A stretch of DNA of 22,626 bases from a bacterium (lineage in GTDB: Bacteria > Auribacterota > Auribacteria > Auribacterales > Auribacteraceae), in assembly GCA_021161885.1 (NCBI GenBank), contig JAGGZS010000164.1, positions 1 through 22,626 on the forward strand. Reading direction: 5' to 3'. Made by a program: the position numbers and the translations under genes. Position 1 is the first letter of the stretch. Every line of letters starts with the position of its first letter. Shown piece by piece: positions 7,546-16,695 of the stretch. The notes under the pieces were generated by a model. The model saw only the letters and a program-made list of their open reading frames with translations. It made no database searches and was not told the origin of the DNA.

Positions 7546-8358
7546 ATGTCTAATTCAGTAATCGTTTTCTCTATCACCGTACTCGGTTCCTTAGGTTTAA
7601 TTTTCGGGTTGTGTCTGGCTTTGGCATCCCATTTTTTTTATGTTAAAATGGATAAACGCATTGAAAATATTTATAATGCGCTTCCAAATTTTAACTGCGG
7701 GGCATGCGGTTATCCCGGATGTAAAAAATATGCCGAAAATATTGTTAAAAACAATGCTTCCATTAATTTATGTACCCCGGGAGGCGTTGAAACCGCACAA
7801 AAAATCGCGCTCGTCATGGGGATAGAACACAACGGTGAAAATAAACGGCAAGTCGCTTATGTTTTCTGTTGCGGCGGTAATGACGCAAAAATATTATCCG
7901 ATTACCAAGGCATTAAAGACTGCAACTGCGCGGTTCTTGTGTCTGGAGGTCCATTACAATGCGATTACGGATGTATGCGGTTTTACAGCTGTGTAAAAGT
8001 ATGTAAATTCGACGCTATCCGCATTAACAATAAAGGATTGCCGGAAATAATCCCTGAAAAATGCACAGGATGTATGGCTTGCGTTAAACAATGCCCGAAA
8101 GATATAATTAAAATGATCCCTGCTGATGCTCGGGTTTTTATAAACTGCAGTTCAAAAGATCGGGGAAAACAGGTAATGGACGCTTGTTCAACAGGATGTA
8201 TCGGGTGTACAAAATGCGTAAAGGCTTGTCCCGTACAGGCTATACAAATGGATGAGGGGTTAGCTGTTATTGATCAGGAAAAATGTGTAAAATGCCTTAA
8301 ATGTATTGATGTATGCCCTGTTAAAGTTATTACAACCACTAAACAACAAAAGGGATAA
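7546..8358 (+). CDS. rnfB: RnfB, polyferredoxin subunit of the Rnf complex (long anaerobe type)
   Basis: RnfB accepts electrons from reduced ferredoxin. The 270-residue protein has one N-terminal membrane helix (about 6-30). A 4Fe-4S domain follows with CGACGYPGC at 51-59 and a fourth ligand at Cys76. The next region is Cys-rich with FCCGG (108-111), CDYGC (139-143) and CVKVC (149-153). After it come three ferredoxin-type motifs: CTGCMACVKQCP (173-184), CIGCTKCVKACP (218-229) and CVKCLKCIDVCP (247-258). This extended form is that of Clostridia, acetogens and Bacteroidetes, not the roughly 190-residue proteobacterial RsxB. One motif has Lys instead of the usual Pro after its last cysteine (CKFDAI). 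folD begins three bases after the stop codon. Confidence 0.96.
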   Translation: MSNSVIVFSITVLGSLGLIFGLCLALASHFFYVKMDKRIENIYNALPNFNCGACGYPGCKKYAENIVKNNASINLCTPGGVETAQKIALVMGIEHNGENKRQVAYVFCCGGNDAKILSDYQGIKDCNCAVLVSGGPLQCDYGCMRFYSCVKVCKFDAIRINNKGLPEIIPEKCTGCMACVKQCPKDIIKMIPADARVFINCSSKDRGKQVMDACSTGCIGCTKCVKACPVQAIQMDEGLAVIDQEKCVKCLKCIDVCPVKVITTTKQQKG

Positions 8359-8361
8359 ACC

Positions 8362-9270
8362 ATGGCCGCAAAATTAATTTCAGGCAAAGAAATCGCCAAA
8401 ACAGTATATGAGCATCTAAAATCAAGAATAAAAATTATTAAAAAAATTTGCGGTAAAACGCCTGGATTAGCCGTTATTCTTGTAGGAAATAACCCTGCGT
8501 CACAGGTTTACGTGCGCATGAAAACTAAAATGTGCGAAAAACTCGGCATTTTATCGGAACATATAGAATTAGCCGGATCAGCGTCTCACCAAGAAGTGAT
8601 AGATAATGTAAAAAAACTAAATAACAATAACGATATTGACGGTATTTTAGTTCAACTGCCGTTGCCGTCCCAATGCGGTGAGAACATCATTTTGAACACA
8701 ATTTCACCTGATAAAGATGTTGACGGATTCCATCCTGAAAATATGGGTAATTTATTGATAGGAAAACCTAAGTTCATACCATGCACCCCTTTGGGCATAT
8801 GGGTTATGCTTAAACAATCAGGGTACTCGCCTGAGGGTAAACATGTTGTTATTGTAGGCAGAAGCAATATTGTCGGCAAACCAATGTTCAGTATTTTATG
8901 CCAGAAAACAAAATACGCTAATGCCACCGTAACATTATGCCATTCCCGAACTAAGAATTTACCAGAAATTACAAAAACCGCAGATATACTTATCGCAGCG
9001 ATCGGCAGGCCTCACTTCATCACTAAAGAAATGGTTAAGCCGGGCACTGTTGTTGTCGATGTCGGTATTAACAGGGTAGATGACAGCAGTTCGCCGAGAG
9101 GTTATAAACTTGTCGGCGATGTGGATTTTGACGAAGTGTCCAAAGCGGCAGAGGCAATCACTCCAGTGCCAGGCGGAGTAGGACCTATGACTATCGCTAT
9201 GCTGATGAATAACACAATATTGTCCTGTGAGACAAAACACGGCATAACCGCACCGTCAATTCTCGATTGA
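8362..9270 (+). CDS. folD: FolD, bifunctional methylene-THF dehydrogenase / methenyl-THF cyclohydrolase
   Basis: The enzyme interconverts 10-formyl-, 5,10-methenyl- and 5,10-methylene-tetrahydrofolate using NAD(P)H. The 302-residue sequence shows all landmarks. The catalytic pair Tyr50 and Lys54 lies in SQVYVRMKTK, and GILVQLPLP is at about 94-102. KDVDGFHPENMG is near 118-129 with Asp121, and the Rossmann motif GRSNIVGKP is at 166-174. The C-terminal TPVPGGVGPMTIAML is also present. The gene starts three bases after rnfB, behind AAAGGGA, and metF follows after seven bases. It is therefore almost certainly co-transcribed with Rnf. Together with metF it supplies consecutive steps of the methyl branch of the Wood-Ljungdahl pathway or of methionine and purine folate metabolism. 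Confidence 0.97.
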   Translation: MAAKLISGKEIAKTVYEHLKSRIKIIKKICGKTPGLAVILVGNNPASQVYVRMKTKMCEKLGILSEHIELAGSASHQEVIDNVKKLNNNNDIDGILVQLPLPSQCGENIILNTISPDKDVDGFHPENMGNLLIGKPKFIPCTPLGIWVMLKQSGYSPEGKHVVIVGRSNIVGKPMFSILCQKTKYANATVTLCHSRTKNLPEITKTADILIAAIGRPHFITKEMVKPGTVVVDVGINRVDDSSSPRGYKLVGDVDFDEVSKAAEAITPVPGGVGPMTIAMLMNNTILSCETKHGITAPSILD

Positions 9271-9277
9271 GGAATAA

Positions 9278-10156
9278 ATGAATACCTTCAAAGATAATTT
9301 AACGAAAAAAAAATTCATTTTTACTGCCGAGATAACTCCTCCAAAAGGAACCGATCTTAAAGAGTTTACAGAAACCGCAAAAATTTTAAAAAATTACGTA
9401 ACCGCTGTTAATATTACCGATAACCCGCGATCCGTAATGAAATTAGGCTCCCTATCCGCCTGTAAAATTCTTATTGATAATGGGATTGAACCGATTTTTC
9501 AAATAACTTGCCGGGACAGAAACCGAATAGCTGTTCAATCGGATATGTTATCGGCTTGGGTACTTGGAATCCGCAATATGCTTATCACCACAGGAGACAA
9601 CGTGCTTGCAGGCGACCATAAATCGGCTAAACCTGTTTTTGACGTGGACAGCACTCAAATGCTGTATATCGCCAAACAACTTAACTTAGGCTTCGATCTT
9701 GAAAAAAATAATCTTCATGGTAAAACAAATTTCTGTTACGGAGCGGCATTGAATCCGTTTCTCAACCCGATAGAGTTAAACCTTATTCGCATAAGACAAA
9801 AAAATGAGCAAGGCACTTCATTTTATCAAACTCAACCTATTTTTGATATTGAATCGTTTAAATCGTTTTATTCACAGTTTAAGGGAACAGGCATAACTAC
9901 ACCCGTTCTCGGCGGGCTTCTTCTTTTAAAATCTGTTAGAATGGCTCAATTTATCAATACGAATGTGCCGGGAATTAATGTGCCGGAACACATAATCAGC
10001 GAAATGGAAAAATCTTCCGATCCAAACGAATTTGCCATCTCTTTAACGGTAGAAACCGGTAAAAAACTCAAAAAATATGTTCAGGGGCTGCACATAATGA
10101 CCATAGGGCAGGAAAATAAATTTGAGCGGATAATTAAAGAAATTAATGCTGAATAA
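9278..10156 (+). CDS. metF: MetF-type 5,10-methylenetetrahydrofolate reductase
   Basis: The 292-residue TIM-barrel flavoprotein reduces methylene-THF to methyl-THF. Glu18 in FTAEITPPKGTD corresponds to the catalytic Glu28 of E. coli MetF. Asp107 in ITTGDN corresponds to the folate-contacting Asp120. FYQTQPIFD supplies the conserved Gln, and PVLGGLLLL lines the barrel. GAGGAA-like spacing is provided by GAGGA overlapping the folD TGA. In acetogens MetF often works with a zinc-binding partner MetV and sometimes an RnfC-like subunit. No MetV is encoded here, but a complete Rnf complex lies directly upstream in the same operon. The gene ends the plus-strand run, and I see no clear GC-rich terminator after it. 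Confidence 0.95.
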   Translation: MNTFKDNLTKKKFIFTAEITPPKGTDLKEFTETAKILKNYVTAVNITDNPRSVMKLGSLSACKILIDNGIEPIFQITCRDRNRIAVQSDMLSAWVLGIRNMLITTGDNVLAGDHKSAKPVFDVDSTQMLYIAKQLNLGFDLEKNNLHGKTNFCYGAALNPFLNPIELNLIRIRQKNEQGTSFYQTQPIFDIESFKSFYSQFKGTGITTPVLGGLLLLKSVRMAQFINTNVPGINVPEHIISEMEKSSDPNEFAISLTVETGKKLKKYVQGLHIMTIGQENKFERIIKEINAE

Positions 10157-10166
10157 TTAAAAAAAG

Positions 10167-10388
10167 TTATGCCATTAAATCAATAAAGTTACCCAGTCCT
10201 TCTTTTTTTAACGCTATTTTCATCTCATTGGCAACAGGGTTATTGGAGTTATAATATTCCTTGCCTTTTTTTGTTGTCGATGATTTTCTCATTATTTGCC
10301 GTCTTGATGAATTAGAATTTGAAACCACTGAGGAACCAGACCTATAATTAGAGGCTTGGCTTGAACCTACTTGTTTTATTTGCTGCAT
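10167..10388 (-). CDS. Doubtful small Ser/Asn/Lys-rich ORF (73 aa)
   Basis: I do not recognise this reading frame. It is the longest one in the 390-base gap between metF and the next minus-strand gene. The first half is rich in Ser, Asn and Gln; the second is basic and ends in KKEGLGNFIDLMA, which reads like a helix. The ATG stands immediately after an in-frame TAA, and no Shine-Dalgarno sequence precedes it, which weakens the case. It could be the last gene of the minus-strand operon, a decayed fragment, or chance. The rest of the gap (10389-10546) is AT-rich and shows no RNA gene, strong hairpin or repeat. Confidence 0.35.
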   Translation of the reverse strand: MQQIKQVGSSQASNYRSGSSVVSNSNSSRRQIMRKSSTTKKGKEYYNSNNPVANEMKIALKKEGLGNFIDLMA

Positions 10389-10546
10389 TTATAAGTCTAC
10401 TGCTAACTTGACCAGATACGGCTGTCCATTACATACATCGTCCGTTAAAATAAATACTTTAGATAATAATACGAGTTTTTTTTCATAATTTATAACAAGC
10501 AATTTCCCTGCCTAATATCCTAATTTATCAATCAATAAAAAATTTT

Positions 10547-10921
10547 CTATTTAGGAATCTGGTTATCTTGTTCGACTAATTTGGTTAAGTTATCGACATC
10601 TTTTTTAATATTCAGCATATGCATTTCCAAAGCGTTAAGTATCCAGAACTGGTAATGGTTAAATTTGATTATATTATGCATAAAATAAGCCAATTTCAAC
10701 GATAAAAGAAATAACCCGAATTCCAGAGACAATGCCCTTAAAAATCCTTTATAAAAAACCGCAAGAGTAAAGGAAAAAAGGACAAAAGTAAAAACCAAAC
10801 TATTTACCACAGTCTGTTTTTTTGTACTTGCAAACCCAAAGGATTTAAGGGAAGGAGCAAAATATTTGAGTTCTTCGTCAACAGTATTCTCAAATTTGGC
10901 ATCTGTAGAATTTATATCCAT
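10547..10921 (-). CDS. Small membrane protein with two TM helices
   Basis: The 124-residue protein has a charged N-terminus (about 1-38). Two hydrophobic helices follow, at about 40-60 and 64-85, joined by a short turn FYKGFLRA. The C-terminal tail (about 95-124) is predicted helical, with heptad-like spacing (MHMLNIKKDVDNLTKLVEQ) that could form a coiled coil. GAAAGG at 10931-10936 is well placed before the ATG. It starts 23 bases after the DUF4159 gene, so it is probably the last clear member of the MoxR/VWA operon. I do not recognise a family; a partner role for the membrane VWA proteins is only inferred from position. Confidence 0.7.
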   Translation of the reverse strand: MDINSTDAKFENTVDEELKYFAPSLKSFGFASTKKQTVVNSLVFTFVLFSFTLAVFYKGFLRALSLEFGLFLLSLKLAYFMHNIIKFNHYQFWILNALEMHMLNIKKDVDNLTKLVEQDNQIPK

Positions 10922-10944
10922 ACCGATTTTCCTTTCAATTTTAT

Positions 10945-11622
10945 TTAATAATTTAAACTATATAAAACAATATTGATTGCCGCCTGAAGCGCCTGTTCCC
11001 TTTTTTCCGCCGGATCATTATGCACATGAGGGCTTTCAAGCCCGTCGCCTATATCTGTTTCATAAGTATAGAAGATAACCATTCTGCCATCAAGGAAAAC
11101 GCCGAATCCTTGAGGCGGCTTGCCGTTATGTTTATGAATTTTAGGCAGTCCGTTCTCAAACTTATAATACATATTATAAATAGGATGGGAAAACGGAACC
11201 TCAATAAGGCTGCTGTCCGGAAAAATTTTTTTAATTTCCCGACGAAACGACTTATCCATACCGTAATTATCGTCTGCCCACAAAAACCCGCCTTGTTTAA
11301 AATATTTACGCAGAATATCCATCTGGGCGGGACTAAACGAGATGTTACCGTGTCCGGTAATATATATAAAAGGATACCTAAATATATCCTCATCATCAGG
11401 GCGGACAACCGATTCTCTAATAGGCACATTAAGACCTATTCTCTCTTTCAATGCCCGCAGCAGGTTAGGCATTGATGTAGGATCGCTGTACCAGTCGCCT
11501 CCGCCGTCGTAATGAAGCCTTGCTATATTGAAATCATAAATCCCGTTATCCGCACCGCAGAAAGATACGAATGTCAATCCAAACCCTAACAGCATAAAAA
11601 ATTTAAAATAAAATTTACTCAT
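10945..11622 (-). CDS. DUF4159 domain protein, exported
   Basis: The chosen start gives 225 residues with a signal peptide (MSKFYFKFFMLLGFGLTFVSF) and then a DUF4159 domain. Its hallmarks are RLHYDGGGDWYSDPTSMPNLL, YITGHGNISFS and GGFLWADDNYGMD. DUF4159 resembles the glutamine-amidotransferase-like fold and is regularly found at the end of MoxR/Bat-type operons; its activity is unknown. A longer frame begins at 11667, but the ATG at 11622 overlaps the stop of the preceding VWA gene by one base (TAATG) and places the signal peptide at the true N-terminus. That is why it was preferred. An envelope location is inferred. Confidence 0.9.
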   Translation of the reverse strand: MSKFYFKFFMLLGFGLTFVSFCGADNGIYDFNIARLHYDGGGDWYSDPTSMPNLLRALKERIGLNVPIRESVVRPDDEDIFRYPFIYITGHGNISFSPAQMDILRKYFKQGGFLWADDNYGMDKSFRREIKKIFPDSSLIEVPFSHPIYNMYYKFENGLPKIHKHNGKPPQGFGVFLDGRMVIFYTYETDIGDGLESPHVHNDPAEKREQALQAAINIVLYSLNY

Positions 11623-13778
11623 TAGTTTAATCCCTGTTTTATCCGTAAAATCCATTCGGCAACACATAAAAACAAAATAATTAACAATATAAACGGATAA
11701 TCAATTACAAGCCGTGTAACCGCTATTTTTTCTTTATCCTTTTTAATTTTTATATTTTTTATATGATTTTTAAACTCACTATAACTATAAAATTTACCGC
11801 CGGATAAATCAGCTGTTTTTTTAAGGAAAGCGTAGTTGGCGTTTAATTTTTTAAATTCGTCTGTAGGCTGATAAACAAAAAAGGAACTTTTGCTTATTGA
11901 GTGGTCGCCATCATTGCCGATACCTTCAATCTCAAGCGTATATTTGCCGGATAAGGCAGGCAGAAACGATGAGGAAAACCGAGATGCCGTGTCGCTGACA
12001 GGTATAAATTCCAACAATATTTCCTTTTTGTCCGGGCATATAACTTTCCCTTTGACCTGTGCTTTTTCAGCAGGCTGATATGTGCGGTCTAAAACAACAA
12101 CTTCAACATTTATTTTTTCCCCAAGAGAATAATTTATTTTCGGCATCATAACGTGAACAAAAGCTTCATCAGTCAGCGAGGCTATCCATGAAACACTTTT
12201 TTTGACAAATAAATCGAGTATATTATCGGTTATCAGTTCGCCTGAATTTGAAGTGGCCTGCATACTCCATCTGTACAACCCTTTGCCTGCGAACGCTGCT
12301 ACTTTTCCTTTTCCATAACTCATTATAGCGAAAAGAGGTATGCGTATTTCCCCAATTAATGACTGGGCAACAAGGAATAAGTCAGCCAACGGTTTTACAC
12401 TATTTACAACATTCACTGCGTCAAGCGGAGGCAGCCGGTTAAAATCTATTTTATCAAAAAAACCTGTTACTAATGGATGAACACGGATATTCCTATCGGA
12501 CTTAACTTCAAACTGCTGTGATGAAAAATCATCGTTTACCAATCTAAAAGGCAACATATCGTTTAGGGCTGTATTATGATAATTGCCTGAACCAAAAGAA
12601 TTTTTCCCCCCTAAAAAAAACATTCCGGTTCCTTTATATTCAACGGATCTTCTTATAGACTCTATTTGATCTTCGGTGAACAGACTTAAAGGGAAATCAA
12701 ATAGAACAATCACATCCTGATTGGAAATATTTTTCAAAACCTCTCCGGCAGTATGCAGGCTGTTGGACTGAAGTGAAAAAAACTTTTTTTCTTTGCCTAT
12801 CAAATTATAAACCGATAAATTAACATTCTTTATACTTCTCAATGATCGAACAACAAACGCCATATCCCATGAAGGGACTCCAGCCGCCAAAATGTTTATT
12901 TCATCTTTTTTGACTAACACTGCGATTTTATATTTATTATTAGCGCTGTACGGTTCTGTTACGCCTTGGGCATCAACCGTTAAAGTGTATATACGCAGTC
13001 CCGGTGAATCCGGTTTAACAGCTAAACTTTGGATTCCGCGTACAGGGCTTAAAATTTGTTTTTCCAATACGGCATTATTTTGTTCATCAAAAATTTTTAA
13101 ACTTATTTTTGTACCTTCCGGCACTTTTTTTTCTCCAACCTTTACGTTGAAAACGATATCGTCTTCCAGATCAACAGACACTGGGACATCAACCGATTCT
13201 ATCATAATATCCACTTGGTCAGCAGGGTTGCCTATCGCCACGGTATTGACCGGATAAGGATACGATATTTCAGATGGTTTCCTGCTCTGCGTAGAGCAGC
13301 CGTCAGACAATAAATAAATACCCGCCGGATTATCTTTTAGCATCTCAAAAAAAAGGGATATGTTGGTCAGTAAATTACTTTGCAGTCCATCTGCCCGAAA
13401 CGGGACATCTTGCGCAATTTTACACGTATCACCAATATTATAAACCTGATACAAAACATTTTTTTCAGCCAGTGATTTAAGTCGGCTGTTATCATCACAA
13501 AAAAAAGAATTAACCGCTTCTATTCTCGATAAATGCCGGTATCCTTCGTCTTTTATAGACATACTTTGGGAATTGTCTACAAGAAAAAATATTTTCCGCG
13601 ATTTTAATTTAGTTTTATAATATGTTATAAGCGGATCCGTAATCAACCATAACAAAATTGCCACAATGATAATACGTAACCCAATAAGCAGCAGAAACCT
13701 TTTTCGGCTTAACCTTGAACGTACAATATAGTATAACGCGAAAATTATAAAAACGCCGGCTATAAAACTTAATGCCAT
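11622..13778 (-). CDS. Large membrane-anchored VWA protein with amidotransferase-like region
   Basis: The 718-residue protein has two N-terminal helices (about 5-20 and 28-47) and one near the C-terminus (about 690-708), with the bulk between them in the periplasm. The VWA metal site is visible as VDNSQSMS (Asp68, Ser70, Ser72). A middle region with IVLFDFPLSLFTEDQ and GTGMFFLGGKNSFGSGNY resembles the class I glutamine-amidotransferase-like module found in large VWA proteins of this type. An Ig-like stretch (about 560-660) precedes the last helix. Such proteins occur with MoxR ATPases and are thought to work in envelope complex assembly or stress tolerance; no enzyme activity is established. 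It starts 20 bases after the BatA-like gene. Confidence 0.88.
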   Translation of the reverse strand: MALSFIAGVFIIFALYYIVRSRLSRKRFLLLIGLRIIIVAILLWLITDPLITYYKTKLKSRKIFFLVDNSQSMSIKDEGYRHLSRIEAVNSFFCDDNSRLKSLAEKNVLYQVYNIGDTCKIAQDVPFRADGLQSNLLTNISLFFEMLKDNPAGIYLLSDGCSTQSRKPSEISYPYPVNTVAIGNPADQVDIMIESVDVPVSVDLEDDIVFNVKVGEKKVPEGTKISLKIFDEQNNAVLEKQILSPVRGIQSLAVKPDSPGLRIYTLTVDAQGVTEPYSANNKYKIAVLVKKDEINILAAGVPSWDMAFVVRSLRSIKNVNLSVYNLIGKEKKFFSLQSNSLHTAGEVLKNISNQDVIVLFDFPLSLFTEDQIESIRRSVEYKGTGMFFLGGKNSFGSGNYHNTALNDMLPFRLVNDDFSSQQFEVKSDRNIRVHPLVTGFFDKIDFNRLPPLDAVNVVNSVKPLADLFLVAQSLIGEIRIPLFAIMSYGKGKVAAFAGKGLYRWSMQATSNSGELITDNILDLFVKKSVSWIASLTDEAFVHVMMPKINYSLGEKINVEVVVLDRTYQPAEKAQVKGKVICPDKKEILLEFIPVSDTASRFSSSFLPALSGKYTLEIEGIGNDGDHSISKSSFFVYQPTDEFKKLNANYAFLKKTADLSGGKFYSYSEFKNHIKNIKIKKDKEKIAVTRLVIDYPFILLIILFLCVAEWILRIKQGLN

Positions 13779-13798
13779 ATTTTAAAACCCTCTTTGTT

Positions 13799-15808
13799 TT
13801 AACTGCATAAATTCGCTGCCGCAAGTTCAAGCAAAAATATAATAAGACACAAAATAAGCAATATTTTAGATGTCTTGAATTTATCGGTAACCGCTTTGCC
13901 TGCCGTTGTACGCAGCATATCTGAAAAAAATATTTTTCTGCCGTTAAATTTACTCAAAAACTCATCTTTGCTAACTTGAGTCAAATCCCCTTCATAAAAA
14001 GGGGTTATATAAGATATGACATACTCCTTATCATCTTTTGTTTTAAGAGTGTAATACCCATCGGAAGTAGTGATAAACGAACCGGCGGTATACAATCCGT
14101 TTATAAATATACTGTTATAAGTATGTTTTTCACCTTCGGGAGTTATCCATTGCACTGAAAAATCGTACTCATCGCTAAGTGATATTTTTTCCGGAAAAAC
14201 TTTATTCACCTCACCAGTGATTGAATATTTATTTTTAACGAAATAATCCATTACCCGATGAAGAAGAGGCAAAAATAACGATGTATTAACGAAATTCGAT
14301 GTTACACCATAAGGATCGGTATAAAAAACTATTATTCGCCCTTTACCGAAGGTAATTTCCTCCATAAAAATTTTACCGCCGGAGCTGGACAGCAGAATAT
14401 CCCTATAGGGCAGTTCCGGTAAAAATCTTTTATTATTTGCGGAATAAAACCAAAGCGCGCCCATTGCCTTAACGCCCATAATTTTATACGGCAATAAAAC
14501 CGGATGACTAAATTCAGCATAAGAAATTACATTTGAAGAACTATCTTGTTTACTTGTATTAGGAGCTTTAAACACAACTGCGTTTACGCCTTTGGCAACA
14601 ATATTTTTTAACGTGTCGGCAACTTGCGTATCGTTTTCGTTTTCCACAAAAATAATTATATCTTTTTTGCGCAGATCAGACATATTAACCGAATCAGCTG
14701 CCAGCTCAACATAACTGTTGTCATTATCTTTAAAATAAGGTTTAAAAACACTATCCAAATAAATATCTTTATCAGAGTTGTTAATCACAACAACTTTTGG
14801 ATAGGGATAAAGGGGCAAAACAAGTTTCAACTCGTTATCTATTTGAAAATCAGGAGATTCTATAGATAAAACAGCTTTATGCACCGTTTTCGTATCCTGA
14901 AGCGAATAATAAAATTTTTTCTCTTTGCGTTCACCCGCTTCAAGCGAAATCATAGATTCATCAAGCAGAGCGCCGTCTATAAAAAATCTAACTATAAGCC
15001 CGTCTATTTTATCTTTCCCGAAATTTTCCATTATTGCGGCAACAAAAGAATTCTCACCTGTTTTGACCAATCTATCAGGAAATCTAAAACCAATCCATCC
15101 TACACCGTTATAATCCATTGACAGCGGAATTACAAAATTTATTTTAACGCAATCCGGCAGGTTTACATTATGTAAATCAGCCCAGTTTACACGTTGGTTA
15201 TCAGAAAAAATTATTATTTTTTTCGGATTTCTTTTTGCGGATTGTCCTAAAGAAAGAAAAAAAGTCTCTGCGTTTGCGAATACATCTTTCATATTAAACC
15301 TATAATAAACAGGTTTCAAGGAACGCAGTCTAAGCAATAACCGTTCGGGATTATCAAAGGACCGTTCGGTTTCAATATCTCCTTTTTTATTAATATACAT
15401 TAAAGCGCAAGGGATGTCTGCGTCTAACGTTTTTAGTGAATCCTCAATCAGATTGACGGATCTCCTAAACAGCGATGTGCGGTCATAGGTGTAAGTCATA
15501 CTGAGTGAATTGTCTAATACAAAAACAACAGGAACATCTTTTAAAGATAACGAAGCTATTGAATCTGTGCTGAACAGATAGGGTCTTGCCATAAACAATA
15601 TTAAAAAAACAATAAATAATATGCGCAATAAAAGAAGCAAAAAATTCATTATTTTAAGAGGACTAAGATTAGTTACGTTAGCTTCCATCAACAAGTTAAA
15701 ATAAGGGAAAGCTACCTCTTTCACCCTTTTGCGTTTCCATAAATTAAGCAAAACAGGAATAGCCGCTAACGGCAAAAACCACAAATACCATAAATTCAGA
15801 AAAAACAT
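13799..15808 (-). CDS. BatA-like protein: N-terminal BatA domain plus VWA
   Basis: The 669-residue protein opens with the BatA/aerotolerance-regulator N-terminal domain (MFFLNLWYLWFLPLAAIPVLLN, then KRVKEVAFPYF). Two membrane segments lie at about 5-22 and 52-75. The VWA site follows with VLDNSLSM (Asp99, Ser101, Ser103). A long periplasmic region of beta-rich sequence leads to a C-terminal helix (about 645-665). In Bacteroides the batA-E genes were linked to aerotolerance, but their molecular role is unresolved. The gene overlaps the DUF58 stop by one base (TGATG), which indicates translational coupling. Together with the next gene it gives the operon two large VWA proteins held in the membrane. 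Confidence 0.9.
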   Translation of the reverse strand: MFFLNLWYLWFLPLAAIPVLLNLWKRKRVKEVAFPYFNLLMEANVTNLSPLKIMNFLLLLLRILFIVFLILFMARPYLFSTDSIASLSLKDVPVVFVLDNSLSMTYTYDRTSLFRRSVNLIEDSLKTLDADIPCALMYINKKGDIETERSFDNPERLLLRLRSLKPVYYRFNMKDVFANAETFFLSLGQSAKRNPKKIIIFSDNQRVNWADLHNVNLPDCVKINFVIPLSMDYNGVGWIGFRFPDRLVKTGENSFVAAIMENFGKDKIDGLIVRFFIDGALLDESMISLEAGERKEKKFYYSLQDTKTVHKAVLSIESPDFQIDNELKLVLPLYPYPKVVVINNSDKDIYLDSVFKPYFKDNDNSYVELAADSVNMSDLRKKDIIIFVENENDTQVADTLKNIVAKGVNAVVFKAPNTSKQDSSSNVISYAEFSHPVLLPYKIMGVKAMGALWFYSANNKRFLPELPYRDILLSSSGGKIFMEEITFGKGRIIVFYTDPYGVTSNFVNTSLFLPLLHRVMDYFVKNKYSITGEVNKVFPEKISLSDEYDFSVQWITPEGEKHTYNSIFINGLYTAGSFITTSDGYYTLKTKDDKEYVISYITPFYEGDLTQVSKDEFLSKFNGRKIFFSDMLRTTAGKAVTDKFKTSKILLILCLIIFLLELAAANLCS

Positions 15809-16695
15809 CAGTTATGTTTCCTCCGGGCTATTAAATCTATTATACTTTGTTCAGGCGGGGTATTTAGAAAAATCCTGTTATAGTCGATTTTTTCTTTCCA
15901 GCATTCCTGCTGGTACTTATCCATAAACAGTTTAATGCGCGATTTATAATCTTTTCTTATGCGGTCGGGTATGGCAAGCAGCTGCTCCTGCTGTTCCATA
16001 TTCTTAAACCGCACTGTACCGTGATACGGTAAATCCAGCTCATAGGGATGTATCAGGTGAATAACTATAACTTCATGTTTGATTTTGCGTAAATATTTTA
16101 AATGGCTTATAACATCCTGCTGATTATCTATTAAATCGGATATTAAAATAATTAAACCTCTTCTTTTGATTTTCGAGGCTAAAAATTTTAACGCATGACA
16201 AATACCGGTTTTACTGTCGTTTTCAATATCGCCTAATACGGATACGATATTATGCAGATGTATAAGTTCATTTCTTGGAGGAATATAATCTATTATATCG
16301 TCGTTAAAAGTTACACATCCGACCGAATCGCGCTGGACAAGCATCATATATGATAAGGCTGTCGCCAAAAATTTCCCGTACACAAATTTTGTGTCCGTAC
16401 CGGATAAAAATTTCATTGAAGCGCTATGGTCAAAAACAATATAGCTTTTCAGGTTGGTTTCTTCCTCAAACTGCTTGATAAAAAATTTCTCGGTTTTAGC
16501 GTATAATTTCCAGTCGATATATCGAATATCGTCGCCCGGGAAATAAGATTTATGCTCGGCAAACTCCACGCTGAACCCTTTATATGGGCTTTTGTGCATA
16601 CCCGACAAATGACCTTCAACAACAAGGCGAGCCTTAAGTTCCAATCGCTGAAGTCTATCTAATAAAGAAGGATCAAGATACTTTTGCAAGATCAA
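15808..16695 (-). CDS. DUF58 domain protein (VWA-like)
   Basis: The 295-residue cytosolic protein has the DUF58 signature GDDIRYIDWKLYAKTEKFF (about 54-72) followed by a VWA-type metal site FDHSASM (Asp89, Ser91, Ser93). There is no signal peptide or membrane helix. DUF58 proteins are the usual partners of MoxR AAA+ ATPases and probably deliver or receive substrates for them. The first 23 bases of the gene overlap the 3' end of the moxR-like gene in another frame, so the two should be co-translated. MILQKYLDPSLLDRL is a typical DUF58 start. Confidence 0.93.
   Translation of the reverse strand: MILQKYLDPSLLDRLQRLELKARLVVEGHLSGMHKSPYKGFSVEFAEHKSYFPGDDIRYIDWKLYAKTEKFFIKQFEEETNLKSYIVFDHSASMKFLSGTDTKFVYGKFLATALSYMMLVQRDSVGCVTFNDDIIDYIPPRNELIHLHNIVSVLGDIENDSKTGICHALKFLASKIKRRGLIILISDLIDNQQDVISHLKYLRKIKHEVIVIHLIHPYELDLPYHGTVRFKNMEQQEQLLAIPDRIRKDYKSRIKLFMDKYQQECWKEKIDYNRIFLNTPPEQSIIDLIARRKHN

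Noticed and set aside
11020..11475. A 151-residue plus-strand frame inside the DUF4159 gene
   Set aside because: It is a shadow of a well-supported gene on the other strand and shows no recognisable motif.
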